Assembly (NCBI RefSeq): GCF_014192575.1
Contig: NZ_JACHYC010000005.1
Coordinates: forward strand, 558,001-622,000
Source: Variovorax sp. Sphag1AA
GTDB taxonomy: Bacteria; Pseudomonadota; Gammaproteobacteria; Burkholderiales; Burkholderiaceae_C
DNA: 64,000 nt
Direction of reading: 5' to 3'
The notes under the pieces were generated by a model. That model was not told the origin of the DNA and searched no databases. It saw only the letters and a program-made list of their open reading frames with translations. Shown one piece after another: positions 27,263-35,089 of this stretch; within the stretch, counting starts at the first letter, position 1; every line of letters begins with the position of its first letter. Both the position numbers and the translations under genes were made by a program.

Positions 27263-27991
27263 TCAGCCGTCCAACTCCGGATAGGCCCGGAAGATGCCTT
27301 CCTCGTTGAAGGGAATGCGCCGGGGGCTCTGCAGATACTCATGTACCCGCTGCCGGCGTGACACGTTGGCATACAGCTTCACGACCGCCGGCGTGTGGGC
27401 CAGCGCCCGCGCGGCCGCCTTCGGGAACGCGTAGCGCAGCCCCGCCACGAGCTGGAACAGCGAGAGATCCGCATAGGTCAGCGCATCGCCGACCAGATGC
27501 ACATCGCCGGCCGGATTGCGCTGGAGGATGCGCTCGAACCAGTTGAGGAACTTCGGAATCCGCTCGTCGCGAAACGCCTTCGCGCGCGCCAACGCCGCTT
27601 CGCGCTGATCCTCGTAGTACTGCCCCGTCGAAAGTGGATGGTGCGTGTCATGCGCCTCCATCACCACGTCGGCGATGGTGAGCTGGATCTGGTGCGTCCA
27701 CAGCGCATCGATCTCCCCTGCCCCCGCGAGCCCGAGACGCGGGCCGAGGTACAGGAGGATCGCCGCCGTCTGCCCCACGACCACATCGCCATCGACCAGG
27801 AACGGCGGCGCGAAGGAAGGACGCGGATTGCGCGGGTCGTCCAGATCGCGCATCAGCGCCGATTCGCCACCGCCCTTTGCAGGCGGCTCGCGCGCCACAT
27901 CGACATATTCAGCGCCCGCCGCTTCGAGCGCGAGGCGGACGAATTCGCCGCGGCCCTGGATGGTGGGCCAGTAGTGCAGTTGGTAGGCCAT
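27263..27991 (-). CDS. Glutathione S-transferase family protein
   Basis: A 242-residue GST. The N-terminal thioredoxin-like domain starts YQLHYWPTIQGRGEFVRLAL, resembling sigma/mu-class GSTs with an N-terminal Tyr in YWP, followed by PPFLVDGDVVVGQTAAILLYLG (the cis-Pro and QT/S glutathione site). The C-terminal all-helical domain has the conserved GDALTYADLSLFQLVAGL N-capping motif. It probably conjugates or reduces electrophiles. ATG at 27991 with GGAGGG upstream is preferred over a longer frame beginning MPVCCVPDL. The gene stands alone. Confidence 0.85.
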   Translation of the reverse strand: MAYQLHYWPTIQGRGEFVRLALEAAGAEYVDVAREPPAKGGGESALMRDLDDPRNPRPSFAPPFLVDGDVVVGQTAAILLYLGPRLGLAGAGEIDALWTHQIQLTIADVVMEAHDTHHPLSTGQYYEDQREAALARAKAFRDERIPKFLNWFERILQRNPAGDVHLVGDALTYADLSLFQLVAGLRYAFPKAAARALAHTPAVVKLYANVSRRQRVHEYLQSPRRIPFNEEGIFRAYPELDG

Positions 27992-28086
27992 TGAGTCCCT
28001 CCGACGCAGATCAGGCACGCAGCATACGGGCACACACCGTCACGGCAATCGCCCACAATGCGCCGTCTGTTCGTCGGAGCACTTCC

Positions 28087-28656
28087 ATGACCCTGCTCGT
28101 CCTAGGCCTTGTCTTGTTCCTCGGTGTGCACTCGGTGTCGATCGTCGCGCCCGGCTGGCGGGCCGCGCAGATCGCGCAGCGGGAGCGCGCCTACAAAGGC
28201 ATCTATGCGCTCGTCTCGATCATCGGTTTCGCGCTGATCATCTATGGCTACGGCCTGGCGCGGCAGTCACCGGTGCTCATTTACTCCCCGCCGGTCGCGC
28301 TGCGGCACCTCGCACTGCTGCTGATGGTGCCGGTGTTCCCCCTGCTCTTCGCGGCCTACATGCCCGGACGCATCCAAAGCGCGGCGAAGCACCCGATGCT
28401 CCTTGCCGTCAAGTTCTGGGCCACGGCGCACCTGCTTGCCAACGGCATGCTGGCCGACGTGCTGCTGTTCGGCGGTTTTCTCGTGTGGGCGGTCGCAGAC
28501 CGCATCTCTGTCAAGCGCCGCGCCGTGCAGAACAAAGTGCCCGGCGCGCCTCCGGGTCCGATGAACGACGTCATTGCGCTCGTGGGCGGACTGGTGGTGT
28601 ACGCAGTCTTCCTGTTCTGGGCGCACGCGCGGCTGATCGGCGTTTCGCCGATGTGA
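28087..28656 (+). CDS. NnrU family integral membrane protein
   Basis: A 189-residue polytopic membrane protein of about five helices: MTLLVLGLVLFLGVHSVS, IYALVSIIGFALIIYGYGLA, LALLLMVPVFPLLFAAYMP, KFWATAHLLANGMLADVLLF and VIALVGGLVVYAVFLFW. The HSV near the N-terminus, KHPMLLAVKFWATAHLLANG and WAVADRISVKRR segments are characteristic of NnrU, a protein first linked to nitrite/nitric oxide reduction and related to the isoprenoid-type methyltransferase membrane fold. No denitrification genes are nearby, so its role here is unknown. It is expressed rightward toward the YeeE gene after a structured spacer. Confidence 0.85.
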   Translation: MTLLVLGLVLFLGVHSVSIVAPGWRAAQIAQRERAYKGIYALVSIIGFALIIYGYGLARQSPVLIYSPPVALRHLALLLMVPVFPLLFAAYMPGRIQSAAKHPMLLAVKFWATAHLLANGMLADVLLFGGFLVWAVADRISVKRRAVQNKVPGAPPGPMNDVIALVGGLVVYAVFLFWAHARLIGVSPM

Positions 28657-28711
28657 CCGCGGTGACGGCGCGGCCGGGAGAAGTCCCACACCCATCAAGC
28701 CCTCCGCGAAT

Positions 28712-28759
28712 CCCGGAAAATCGCTCGTTTCCGGGCTGAACCGGGTGCCAAGGCCCGGT
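28712..28759 (+). promoter_or_regulatory. Two adjacent hairpins in the yeeE leader, unidentified structured RNA
   Basis: In the 138-base gap before yeeE, CCCGGAAA (28712-28719) pairs perfectly with TTTCCGGG (28728-28735), and four bases on ACCGGG (28740-28745) pairs with CCCGGT (28754-28759); both loops are 8 bases. Neither is followed by a T-run. The last arm is 35 bases before the yeeE ATG. It could be a leader regulatory RNA or the 3' end of the nnrU message. It did not match a riboswitch I know. Confidence 0.4.
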
Positions 28760-28794
28760 CGTCAGCAGCTCCGTCAAGAAAAACAGGTCTTCTC

Positions 28795-30021
28795 ATGTCT
28801 TCCATTTCCCCGACCGCCGGCCTGCCGCCGCGCCGCCTCGATCCCATCAACCCCAAGCCGCTGACCGTCGCGGTGCTGCTCGTGGCCCTCGGCGCGATTT
28901 ACCTCGCGCAGACCGTCAGCATCCGCCAGGCCGCGCTCTACGTGGTCGGCGCGCTGCTCGGCGTCACGCTGTACCACGCGGCCTTCGGCTTTACCTCCGC
29001 ATGGCGCGTCTTCATCGCGGATGGTCGCGGCGCAGGCCTGCGGGCGCAGATGGTCATGCTTGCGATCGGCGTGATGCTGTTCTTCCCGGCGCTGTCGGCC
29101 GGCACGCTCTTCGGCCAGCCAGTCGCCGGCCTCGTCTCGCCGGCCGGCACTTCGGTCATCGTCGGCGCCTTCATCTTCGGCGTCGGCATGCAGCTCGGCG
29201 GCGGATGCGCCTCGGGCACGCTCTACACCGTGGGCGGCGGCAGCACGCGCATGGTCATCACGCTGCTCGGGTTCATCGTCGGATCGGTCATCGCCACCGC
29301 GCACATGCCCTTCTGGACCTCGATGCCGCAACTCGCGCCGATGTCGCTGGTCAAGACGCTCGGCGTCGGCACCGCGCTCGTGCTCAACCTGCTGGTGTTC
29401 GCCGGCATTGCCGCGCTCACCGTCGTGATCGAGAAGCGCCGTCATGGCCGCCTCGTCAACGAACCCACGCGCGCTGCGCATGCATCGCCTTGGCTGCATG
29501 GCCCCTGGCCGCTCATCGCGGGCGCGGTCGCACTGGCGGTGCTCAACTTCGCGACCCTCGCCCTCGCGGGCCGTCCGTGGGGCGTGACCTCGGCTTTCGC
29601 GCTGTGGGGGGCAAAGGGCGCCTCTGCGCTCGGCGTCGACATCGCGAGCTGGAAGTACTGGAGCGCCGGCCCCAACGCCGCAGCGCTGTCCGCGCCGCTC
29701 AGCTTCGACGTGACCACTGTGATGGACATCGGCATCGTTCTCGGCGCCATGGCGGCAGCCGCGCTCGCGGGCCGCTATGCGCCGGTGTGGCGCATCCCGA
29801 TGCGCTCCATCGTTGCTGCCGTCGTCGGCGGGCTGATGCTCGGCTACGGCGCGCGACTCGCGTACGGCTGCAACATCGGCGCGTACTTCAGCGGCATCGT
29901 CTCCGGCAGCATCCACGGCTGGTTGTGGCTAATCTGCGCCTTTGCCGGCAACGTGCTCGGCACCCGGCTGCGGCCGCTGTTCGGTCTTGAAGTGGAGCGG
30001 GTGCAGAACACCGGCTGCTGA
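28795..30021 (+). CDS. YeeE/YedE family sulfur (thiosulfate-type) transporter
   Basis: A 408-residue membrane protein with ~9-10 helices and two internally related halves. The conserved Cys motifs are FGVGMQLGGGCASGTLYTVG (residues ~128-147) in the first half and LAYGCNIGAYFSGI (~357-370) in the second, matching the GGGCxxG and GCN signatures of YeeE thiosulfate channels. It probably imports thiosulfate or a related sulfur species, or takes up selenium/sulfur for modification. No TusA-like partner is adjacent. A two-hairpin leader precedes the gene. A secreted hypothetical protein follows two bases after the stop. Confidence 0.88.
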   Translation: MSSISPTAGLPPRRLDPINPKPLTVAVLLVALGAIYLAQTVSIRQAALYVVGALLGVTLYHAAFGFTSAWRVFIADGRGAGLRAQMVMLAIGVMLFFPALSAGTLFGQPVAGLVSPAGTSVIVGAFIFGVGMQLGGGCASGTLYTVGGGSTRMVITLLGFIVGSVIATAHMPFWTSMPQLAPMSLVKTLGVGTALVLNLLVFAGIAALTVVIEKRRHGRLVNEPTRAAHASPWLHGPWPLIAGAVALAVLNFATLALAGRPWGVTSAFALWGAKGASALGVDIASWKYWSAGPNAAALSAPLSFDVTTVMDIGIVLGAMAAAALAGRYAPVWRIPMRSIVAAVVGGLMLGYGARLAYGCNIGAYFSGIVSGSIHGWLWLICAFAGNVLGTRLRPLFGLEVERVQNTGC

Positions 30022-30023
30022 CC

Positions 30024-30542
30024 ATGCCAAGTCTGTTCCTGGGCCGCCTCCATTCCTTGCTCGTTGGTGGGCTCATCGGCGTGGCTTCGATTGCCGCGCA
30101 CGCCCAAGCACTGCCGCCGGGCGTCCACATGGGCATGACGGCGCAGGAGCTGCAAGCCACGCTCCCCTCCGCCGAACCGGTATCGCGCCCACAACGCCTC
30201 GCAGGCGGTCTGCTGGGCAGTTGGCGCGGCGAGACCGCACCCATCGGCGGGCTGATGTTCAAGCCGACCTATTACTTCGCCAGTGGGCAACTGAGGCGCA
30301 TCGAATACGACGCCTCCGCGCAAGGCCAGCCCGACGGCGGCGAGGCTGCGTTCTCGGCGCTGCTGAAGTGGGGTCGCGACAACTTCGGCACCGAACTCGC
30401 CGCCCTCGATCCGGGCAGCACCTACGTGTCGTGGAGCAGCAGCGATCTCGACGTGATCCTGCAACGCACCGGCGACGTGCATCGCGCGAGCCTGCGACTG
30501 ATCTACAAGCAGCGCCAGACGCGCGACGCCAGCGAACTCTGA
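30024..30542 (+). CDS. Exported hypothetical protein
   Basis: A 172-residue protein with a signal peptide (HSLLVGGLIGVASIAAHAQA, cleavage after AHA). The mature part starts LPPGVHMGMTAQELQATLPS, a short helix-plus-beta arrangement similar to SmpA/BamE-like or lipocalin-like small periplasmic modules, and continues GGLMFKPTYYFASGQLRRIEY. I do not recognise a family. It starts two bases after the yeeE stop with no gap for a promoter, so it is cotranscribed with yeeE and may be a periplasmic accessory; that is inference. Confidence 0.7.
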   Translation: MPSLFLGRLHSLLVGGLIGVASIAAHAQALPPGVHMGMTAQELQATLPSAEPVSRPQRLAGGLLGSWRGETAPIGGLMFKPTYYFASGQLRRIEYDASAQGQPDGGEAAFSALLKWGRDNFGTELAALDPGSTYVSWSSSDLDVILQRTGDVHRASLRLIYKQRQTRDASEL

Positions 30543-30660
30543 CGCGCGACCCATTCCTTCTCTTGATCTGCGTCATGGTCTGTTTTCAGGTGGACAGCAT
30601 GATGGAAGTGCGCCAGGTGTGGCCCGCCAGCCTTGCGATCCACTGGAAGGAAAACCGACC

Positions 30661-31023
30661 GTGTCCAACCCAACCACCAAGTACCGCGACCTGACGCAGA
30701 ACGTCTCCGCAAACCTTGCGAGCCTGCGGACCGGCACCCCGGAGGTCATGAAAAGCTTCAGCGAACTCGGCCGGCACGCCACGTCAGACGGTGCGCTCGA
30801 CCGCAAGACCAAGGAGTTGGTCGCGCTGGCGCTCAGCGTTGCCGCACGATGCGACCCTTGTATCGGCTTCCACATGCAGACGCTCGTCAAGCTCGGGGCC
30901 ACGCGGCAGGAAGTCGAGGAGACGCTTGGCGTGGCCACCTACATGGGCGGCGGTCCTTCACTGATGTATGCCGCGAACGCGGTCGCTGCGTTCCAGGAGT
31001 TCTCACAGGCGACGGGCCGCTAG
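30661..31023 (+). CDS. Carboxymuconolactone decarboxylase / AhpD-like family protein
   Basis: A 120-residue all-helical protein. SFSELGRHATSDGALDRKTKELVALALSVA leads to RCDPCIGFHMQTLVKLGAT, which contains the CxxC and downstream His of the AhpD-like redox site in the CMD family, and EVEETLGVATYMGGGPSLMYAANA follows. The CxxC suggests a peroxidase or thiol-redox role rather than decarboxylation. The GTG start at 30661 has AAGGAAA upstream; an ATG frame from 30619 would add an unrelated leader. It stands alone after the yeeE pair. Confidence 0.88.
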   Translation: MSNPTTKYRDLTQNVSANLASLRTGTPEVMKSFSELGRHATSDGALDRKTKELVALALSVAARCDPCIGFHMQTLVKLGATRQEVEETLGVATYMGGGPSLMYAANAVAAFQEFSQATGR

Positions 31024-31186
31024 AGACGACCCGAGGGCCAGGCGCACCCTCTGTGCGCGAAGACGCCTACATGCGATTCGCCGGATTCACAGCAGAATGA
31101 TGGCTTCGCGAGGCGCTGAAACCTGCCATGGCACGTGCTGTCAAAAAAGGTCGGGACGGAGCACCGCCATCGGAAGGACATGGATC

Positions 31187-31510
31187 GTGCACGAGCTGAC
31201 ATTCCGCACTCTGCTGTACCGCTACTTCTTTTTCGAGTGGCTGTTCATGGACGTCAACCAGGGCAATCTCCTCGAGCGCTCCGCGGCCCTGCGGCACAAC
31301 CAGTCGCAGGCGCACTGGCTTCTCACCTACATGTGGCGCTGGATGTGCTGCGCAGCGTTGCTGTACGGCATGGGCGGCGTTGTCGAAATCCTGCTTGGTG
31401 CGCCGGCAGTGTCGGCGATCTTCTATGTGCCGAGCGCCCTGAGCGTGTCGGTGAATGCGGTGATCGGCGCGGCCTGGCTGGGGCTCAAGACCTTGTCCGA
31501 GCCGCTCTGA
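31187..31510 (+). CDS. Hypothetical membrane protein
   Basis: A 107-residue protein. The N-terminal half is hydrophilic with aromatic residues (LTFRTLLYRYFFFEWLFMD, LLERSAALRHNQSQAHWLL) and the rest forms two hydrophobic helices, WRWMCCAALLYGMGGVVEIL and ALSVSVNAVIGAAWLGL. No family is recognised. A GTG start with GGAAGGA about 8 bases upstream is chosen; the open frame extends further left but has no supported start. The 163-base gap before it holds nothing I can identify. It is convergent with the Bug-like gene. Confidence 0.55.
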   Translation: MHELTFRTLLYRYFFFEWLFMDVNQGNLLERSAALRHNQSQAHWLLTYMWRWMCCAALLYGMGGVVEILLGAPAVSAIFYVPSALSVSVNAVIGAAWLGLKTLSEPL

Positions 31511-31614
31511 GAGCCGGAAGTTTGTAGGCGGCCGTTTCTCCAAACGCCATCGTGGTGCGCCTGGCACTCGTATGGGTCACCCCGAGATCGCGCCCCAAGT
31601 TGGGTGGGTTCGCG

Positions 31615-32280
31615 TCACACGACTGCATCGCCCCGGCTCGCATCCTCCTGATCCAGATACGCACAAAGCGACGGCCCGGTCAGCACCACGAGATCGATGT
31701 CGTGCTTGTCCAGCTCTGCGTGCACATCGAACGTCCCGATCGTGCGCGTGATGGCATGGGCCAGCCTGTCTACGATGGCGCGAGGCGTGCCCGGCGGCGC
31801 GTAGATGCCTTCGATCTCGCTGCGGCTCTTGATCAACCCGTCGATGTTCCGCTGCACGTCCGGCATACGCCGGCTTGCCTTCACGGCTCCCTGCGACAAC
31901 GGGCAGAGCAATGCGACGGGAACGAAGCTGCCGCGTGGATCGAGGGGGCGGTGGTTGTACAGGTAGCGCGAGATCGACATCGTTGCGGTGCTGGTCATCA
32001 GCAGCGTGTAGCCGTCGGGTGCTGAGCGGGCCAACGTGGCGAGGCCCAGTGTGTCGCCTGTGCCGGGGTGGCTGTCGATTTCGACTGGTTGGCAGAGGTA
32101 GGTGCTCAGCTTGCGGGCGAGTACGTGGGCGATGCTTTCGATGGGGGCGCTGCGCAGGTAGCCGATGACTAGGCGGATGGGGCGATTTGGGTACGGCGAA
32201 TCGCCGACGTCGGCGGCCGATATGGGCTCGCGCACGGACGAGGTCGCGGCGAACGTGAGCAGCTTGAACAAGCTCTGCAT
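31615..32280 (-). pseudogene. Shortened Bug-family (TTT) solute-binding protein, probably decayed
   Basis: The 221-residue frame has the beginning of a tripartite tricarboxylate transporter receptor (YPNRPIRLVIGYLRSAPIE, ARKLSTYLCQPVEID, LATLARSAPDGYTLLM, then SISRYLYNHRPLDPRGSFVPVALL) and the late motif IYAPPGTPRAIVDRLAHAI. The ~75-100 residues that normally lie between them, which form the second lobe and ligand site, are absent; Bug proteins usually have about 320 residues. The N-terminus also lacks a convincing signal peptide (MQSLFKLLTFAATSSVREP). GGGAG precedes the ATG, so it may still be translated. It is divergent from the small HTH gene. A functional short paralogue cannot be excluded. 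Confidence 0.6.
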
Positions 32281-32314
32281 GGCATCTCCCTGATGTCGCT
32301 ATTTGTTGTTCGAT

Positions 32315-32327
32315 TTGTACCATACAA
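32315..32327. promoter_or_regulatory. Palindrome TTGTA-CCA-TACAA, candidate HTH operator
   Basis: TTGTACCATACAA is a perfect 5-bp inverted repeat with a 3-bp spacer, 15 bases before the ATG of the small XRE-type regulator and 35 bases before the divergent Bug-like gene. XRE repressors of this size bind such compact palindromes, so autoregulation of the HTH-mcrBC region is likely. It is inferred from position and symmetry. Confidence 0.5.
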
Positions 32328-32342
32328 GCGGGTGCATAACGG

Positions 32343-32627
32343 ATGCTGAACGCCGAGATTCAATCGATGCGATCGAATCAAGACCCCGCTCTGCTTAGAG
32401 CATTTGCAGCCGAACTCAAAGCGCGGCGCGGCGCGTTGGCAATCAATCAAGAGACACTTGCGTACGCCTCAGAACTGAATCGAACTTTTGTAGCGAAGTT
32501 GGAGCTGGCAACGACCAGTCCTTCGCTGACCACCCTTTTTCGGCTCGCCAACGGGCTAGAAATTGCACCGTGGGAACTGGTGTTGTCAGTGCAGGAGCGA
32601 TACGAAAAGGAGTTGAGCTCGCTATAG
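32343..32627 (+). CDS. XRE-type helix-turn-helix regulator next to mcrBC
   Basis: A 94-residue protein consisting almost only of a lambda-repressor-like HTH: LLRAFAAELKARRGALAINQETLAYASELNRTFVAKLELATTSPSLTTLFRLANGLEI (positions 18-75). ELNRTFVAKLE is the recognition helix region and SLTTLFRLANGL the conserved helix 4. It resembles the controller (C) proteins of restriction systems, which are usually 75-100 residues. A TTGTA-CCA-TACAA palindrome is just upstream. It precedes mcrB by 216 bases on the same strand, so it may control the type IV system. No obvious RBS; ATG at 32367 is an alternative. Confidence 0.8.
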   Translation: MLNAEIQSMRSNQDPALLRAFAAELKARRGALAINQETLAYASELNRTFVAKLELATTSPSLTTLFRLANGLEIAPWELVLSVQERYEKELSSL

Positions 32628-32843
32628 GCTCCGTCGCCAAGAGAGGGGCCCCTGCGATCCCCAGTCGCAGCTCCCGGCGATTGGCTACGCAGCTCGGCCA
32701 CGCTGCGCAAAGGTGGTCGACTGGTGATGCCCTTCGCGGGTAGTTCTAAGGCCCCCTCCAGCCACATCAGGCGCCGCGCCCGCTCTCCCGGCTCCAGCAA
32801 CACTTCAAGTACATTTGCAAAAAAGTGTGCCTGGAGAGACGCG

Positions 32844-35075
32844 ATGCCGATTGCCCCCGTCGATGCGCAAGCCATCGCCCGAGCGATGCAGACCTTTGAT
32901 GCGGAGCTCAGGGATACCGACGAGTACAAAGACTGGCAAAGCAACGAAGCACAGCTGTGGGCAGTCGAGTGCAACGATCGGCTCTACCCTCCCAAGAAGA
33001 TCGTCTCCCTTGCCACCGGGACCTCCGTTAACAGCTTTTCGGGCGGCCAAGAGACCAACAAGTACCTCAGTGACCGCGGCTTCGCAATCAGGCGCATCCG
33101 TGACGCGGGATTGCGCGCTGTATTCGCGGACATCATGGCCCGCTACCCGACTCTGCGCACCACGCAAGAATTCAAGGGAAACAGCGAGGCCAGAGAGCTG
33201 TTCAAGCGCGCCCGCGAAATTCTTCAGGGATGGGTGAACACCACTGCCAACCCAAATCTGCAAGTCGTCTCCTCTTACGGCAAGGGCAACTGGGCCACTA
33301 TCCCTTGGATCTCGATCCTCGATACGCGCGAGACCAAGTCGACGCAAAGAGGGACTTATGTGGTGTACCTCTTCCGTGACGGCGGGCAAGGCGTCTACCT
33401 GAAACTGGCACAAGGCGTCACCGAAGTCGAAGACGAATTTGGAGAGAAGTCCGCCTTCGAGGTGCTCTCTGAGCGCGCGAAAGAGCTGCGTCCAGACTTG
33501 CTCGATCTCGCCAATCAAGGCTGGGACCTGACTGGAAAGTCAGACCTCGGATCGAACGCCCGGCTAGCGCGGCTCTACGAGGCCTCCAGCATCGCCTCCA
33601 AGTACTACGCTGCGGATGCTGTCCCCTCAGACGGAGAGCTCCAGAACGATCTTCTCGTGCTCCTGGCCAAGTACGAGCCCATCGTGGCGGACCGGGTGCG
33701 TCAGCAAGGCGTAGCCAAGGACGACCGCCCCCTTTCGCTGATTGGGACCTGGAGAGAGGTCGATCAGCACCTCGCAAAGGTGCGAGAAGCCATCGACAGA
33801 AATGGAAGCTGGGCCAGTTGGTGGAGCTTTCCGATTAAAGAGGGCGCGCTCGATCGACTTCGCCCCCCATTCAATTTGTATGCCTATGAGGGCAACAGGC
33901 GCCTCGCGGCACGGTTGAGGGTTGACGAAATCAGCACCAGCAACGGAAACGTCGGCATCGAGTCACCCTGGCCTGAAGTCACAGATTCAGATTGGCTCGG
34001 GAAGAAGCGCGCCGGCGACAGGCAAAGTGAGATCTTCAAGACCTGGGTTCGTATTGGCGCCATCGACAGGCTGGCACCTCCCCGCTCAGTAGACGACCTC
34101 GAGCCCGCAGTCGGCCTTTCGACACCAGACAGCGTCATCAATCAAAACTCGTTTGGCTACGTCATCGAAGACGAATCTCCGATCTCGCGCCCGCCAGTTG
34201 TGCCCGATCTTGTGCTACCGCGTCGTCAGGACCTCTCAGTGCTCGAGGAGCGTACGGGGCTACGACTCGAACTGCTTCAAGAAATGCAGGACGCCCTGCT
34301 CGGGAACTCGCCCCAAATATTGCTCGCGGGCCCGCCGGGCACCAGCAAGACGTGGCTCGCTCGCGAGCTCGCACACCACCTGGCGGCTCATCAGCCCGAG
34401 TTCGTGCGCTTCGTCCAATTCCACCCGAGCTACAGCTATGAATCGTTCATCGAGGGCCTTCGCCCCATACAAAGCAACGGCGGCATCCAGTTCGAGCTCA
34501 CGCCCGGGCTGGTCCTTGCAACCGTTGCAGACATGCGCGAAAAGAACCTCGCTGACCGAAGAGACGTCGACTACGTCATCGTCATGGACGAGATCAACCG
34601 TGCCAACCTGCCCCGAGTTCTGGGGGAGCTGATGTTCGCCTTCGAGTATCGCGATCAGACAGTTCAACTGCAGTACTCCAGCGAGTTCGCACTGCCCAGC
34701 AACCTCCGCTTCATCGGGACAATGAACACGGCGGACCGCAGCATTCGGTCAATCGACATCGCCCTGCGCCGTCGTTTCGAAGTCTTCGAGCTTGGCCCAG
34801 ACCCCGAAGTACTCGAACGCTACCACCGCAAGGCCAACGCCGACTTTGATGCGCGCAGTCTTGTTCGCGGCTTTGTCGCCTTAAACCAAGCGCTGACCCA
34901 ACACCTCGACCGCCATCACACTATCGGACACGCGTTTTTTATGCGGCCGAGCTGGAGCAGGGAGATGCTCCAAAGCACTTGGCGGCGAAAAATCTACCCA
35001 CTCATCGAGGAGTACTTTTTTGATCAGCCGGACCTTCTGGGGCAGTTCGAGCTAGAGCGCTTCTGGGTCGACTAG
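32844..35075 (+). CDS. mcrB: McrB-like AAA+ GTPase of a type IV methyl-directed restriction system
   Basis: A 743-residue protein. Residues 1-85 resemble the N-terminal head of ScoMcrA-like enzymes (RLYPPKKIVSLATG, NSFSGGQETNKYLSDRGF). Residues ~95-240 match the MrcB_N/DUF3578 substrate-recognition domain (IPWISILDTRETKSTQRGTY, GVYLKLAQGV). Residues ~470-743 are the McrB AAA+ motor: Walker A GPPGTSKT (~497), Walker B VIVMDEINRANLPRVLGELM (~578), and the GTPase signature MNTADRSIRSID (~626). It should translocate on modified DNA and recruit McrC for cleavage. GGAGAG precedes the ATG at 32844; an earlier start would add a low-complexity leader. mcrC starts 14 bases after the stop. Confidence 0.88.
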   Translation: MPIAPVDAQAIARAMQTFDAELRDTDEYKDWQSNEAQLWAVECNDRLYPPKKIVSLATGTSVNSFSGGQETNKYLSDRGFAIRRIRDAGLRAVFADIMARYPTLRTTQEFKGNSEARELFKRAREILQGWVNTTANPNLQVVSSYGKGNWATIPWISILDTRETKSTQRGTYVVYLFRDGGQGVYLKLAQGVTEVEDEFGEKSAFEVLSERAKELRPDLLDLANQGWDLTGKSDLGSNARLARLYEASSIASKYYAADAVPSDGELQNDLLVLLAKYEPIVADRVRQQGVAKDDRPLSLIGTWREVDQHLAKVREAIDRNGSWASWWSFPIKEGALDRLRPPFNLYAYEGNRRLAARLRVDEISTSNGNVGIESPWPEVTDSDWLGKKRAGDRQSEIFKTWVRIGAIDRLAPPRSVDDLEPAVGLSTPDSVINQNSFGYVIEDESPISRPPVVPDLVLPRRQDLSVLEERTGLRLELLQEMQDALLGNSPQILLAGPPGTSKTWLARELAHHLAAHQPEFVRFVQFHPSYSYESFIEGLRPIQSNGGIQFELTPGLVLATVADMREKNLADRRDVDYVIVMDEINRANLPRVLGELMFAFEYRDQTVQLQYSSEFALPSNLRFIGTMNTADRSIRSIDIALRRRFEVFELGPDPEVLERYHRKANADFDARSLVRGFVALNQALTQHLDRHHTIGHAFFMRPSWSREMLQSTWRRKIYPLIEEYFFDQPDLLGQFELERFWVD

Positions 35076-35089
35076 CTACAGCAAACGCC

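Noticed and set aside
28657..28794. SAM-II, SAH or other known riboswitch before yeeE
   Set aside because: None of the conserved cores I remember could be placed; only two simple hairpins remain, so it is reported as unidentified.
34320..34360. GPPGTSKT as an abnormal Walker A in McrB
   Set aside because: GPPGTSKT is a common variant among McrB-like AAA+ proteins and keeps the Lys and Thr, so it is not evidence of inactivity.
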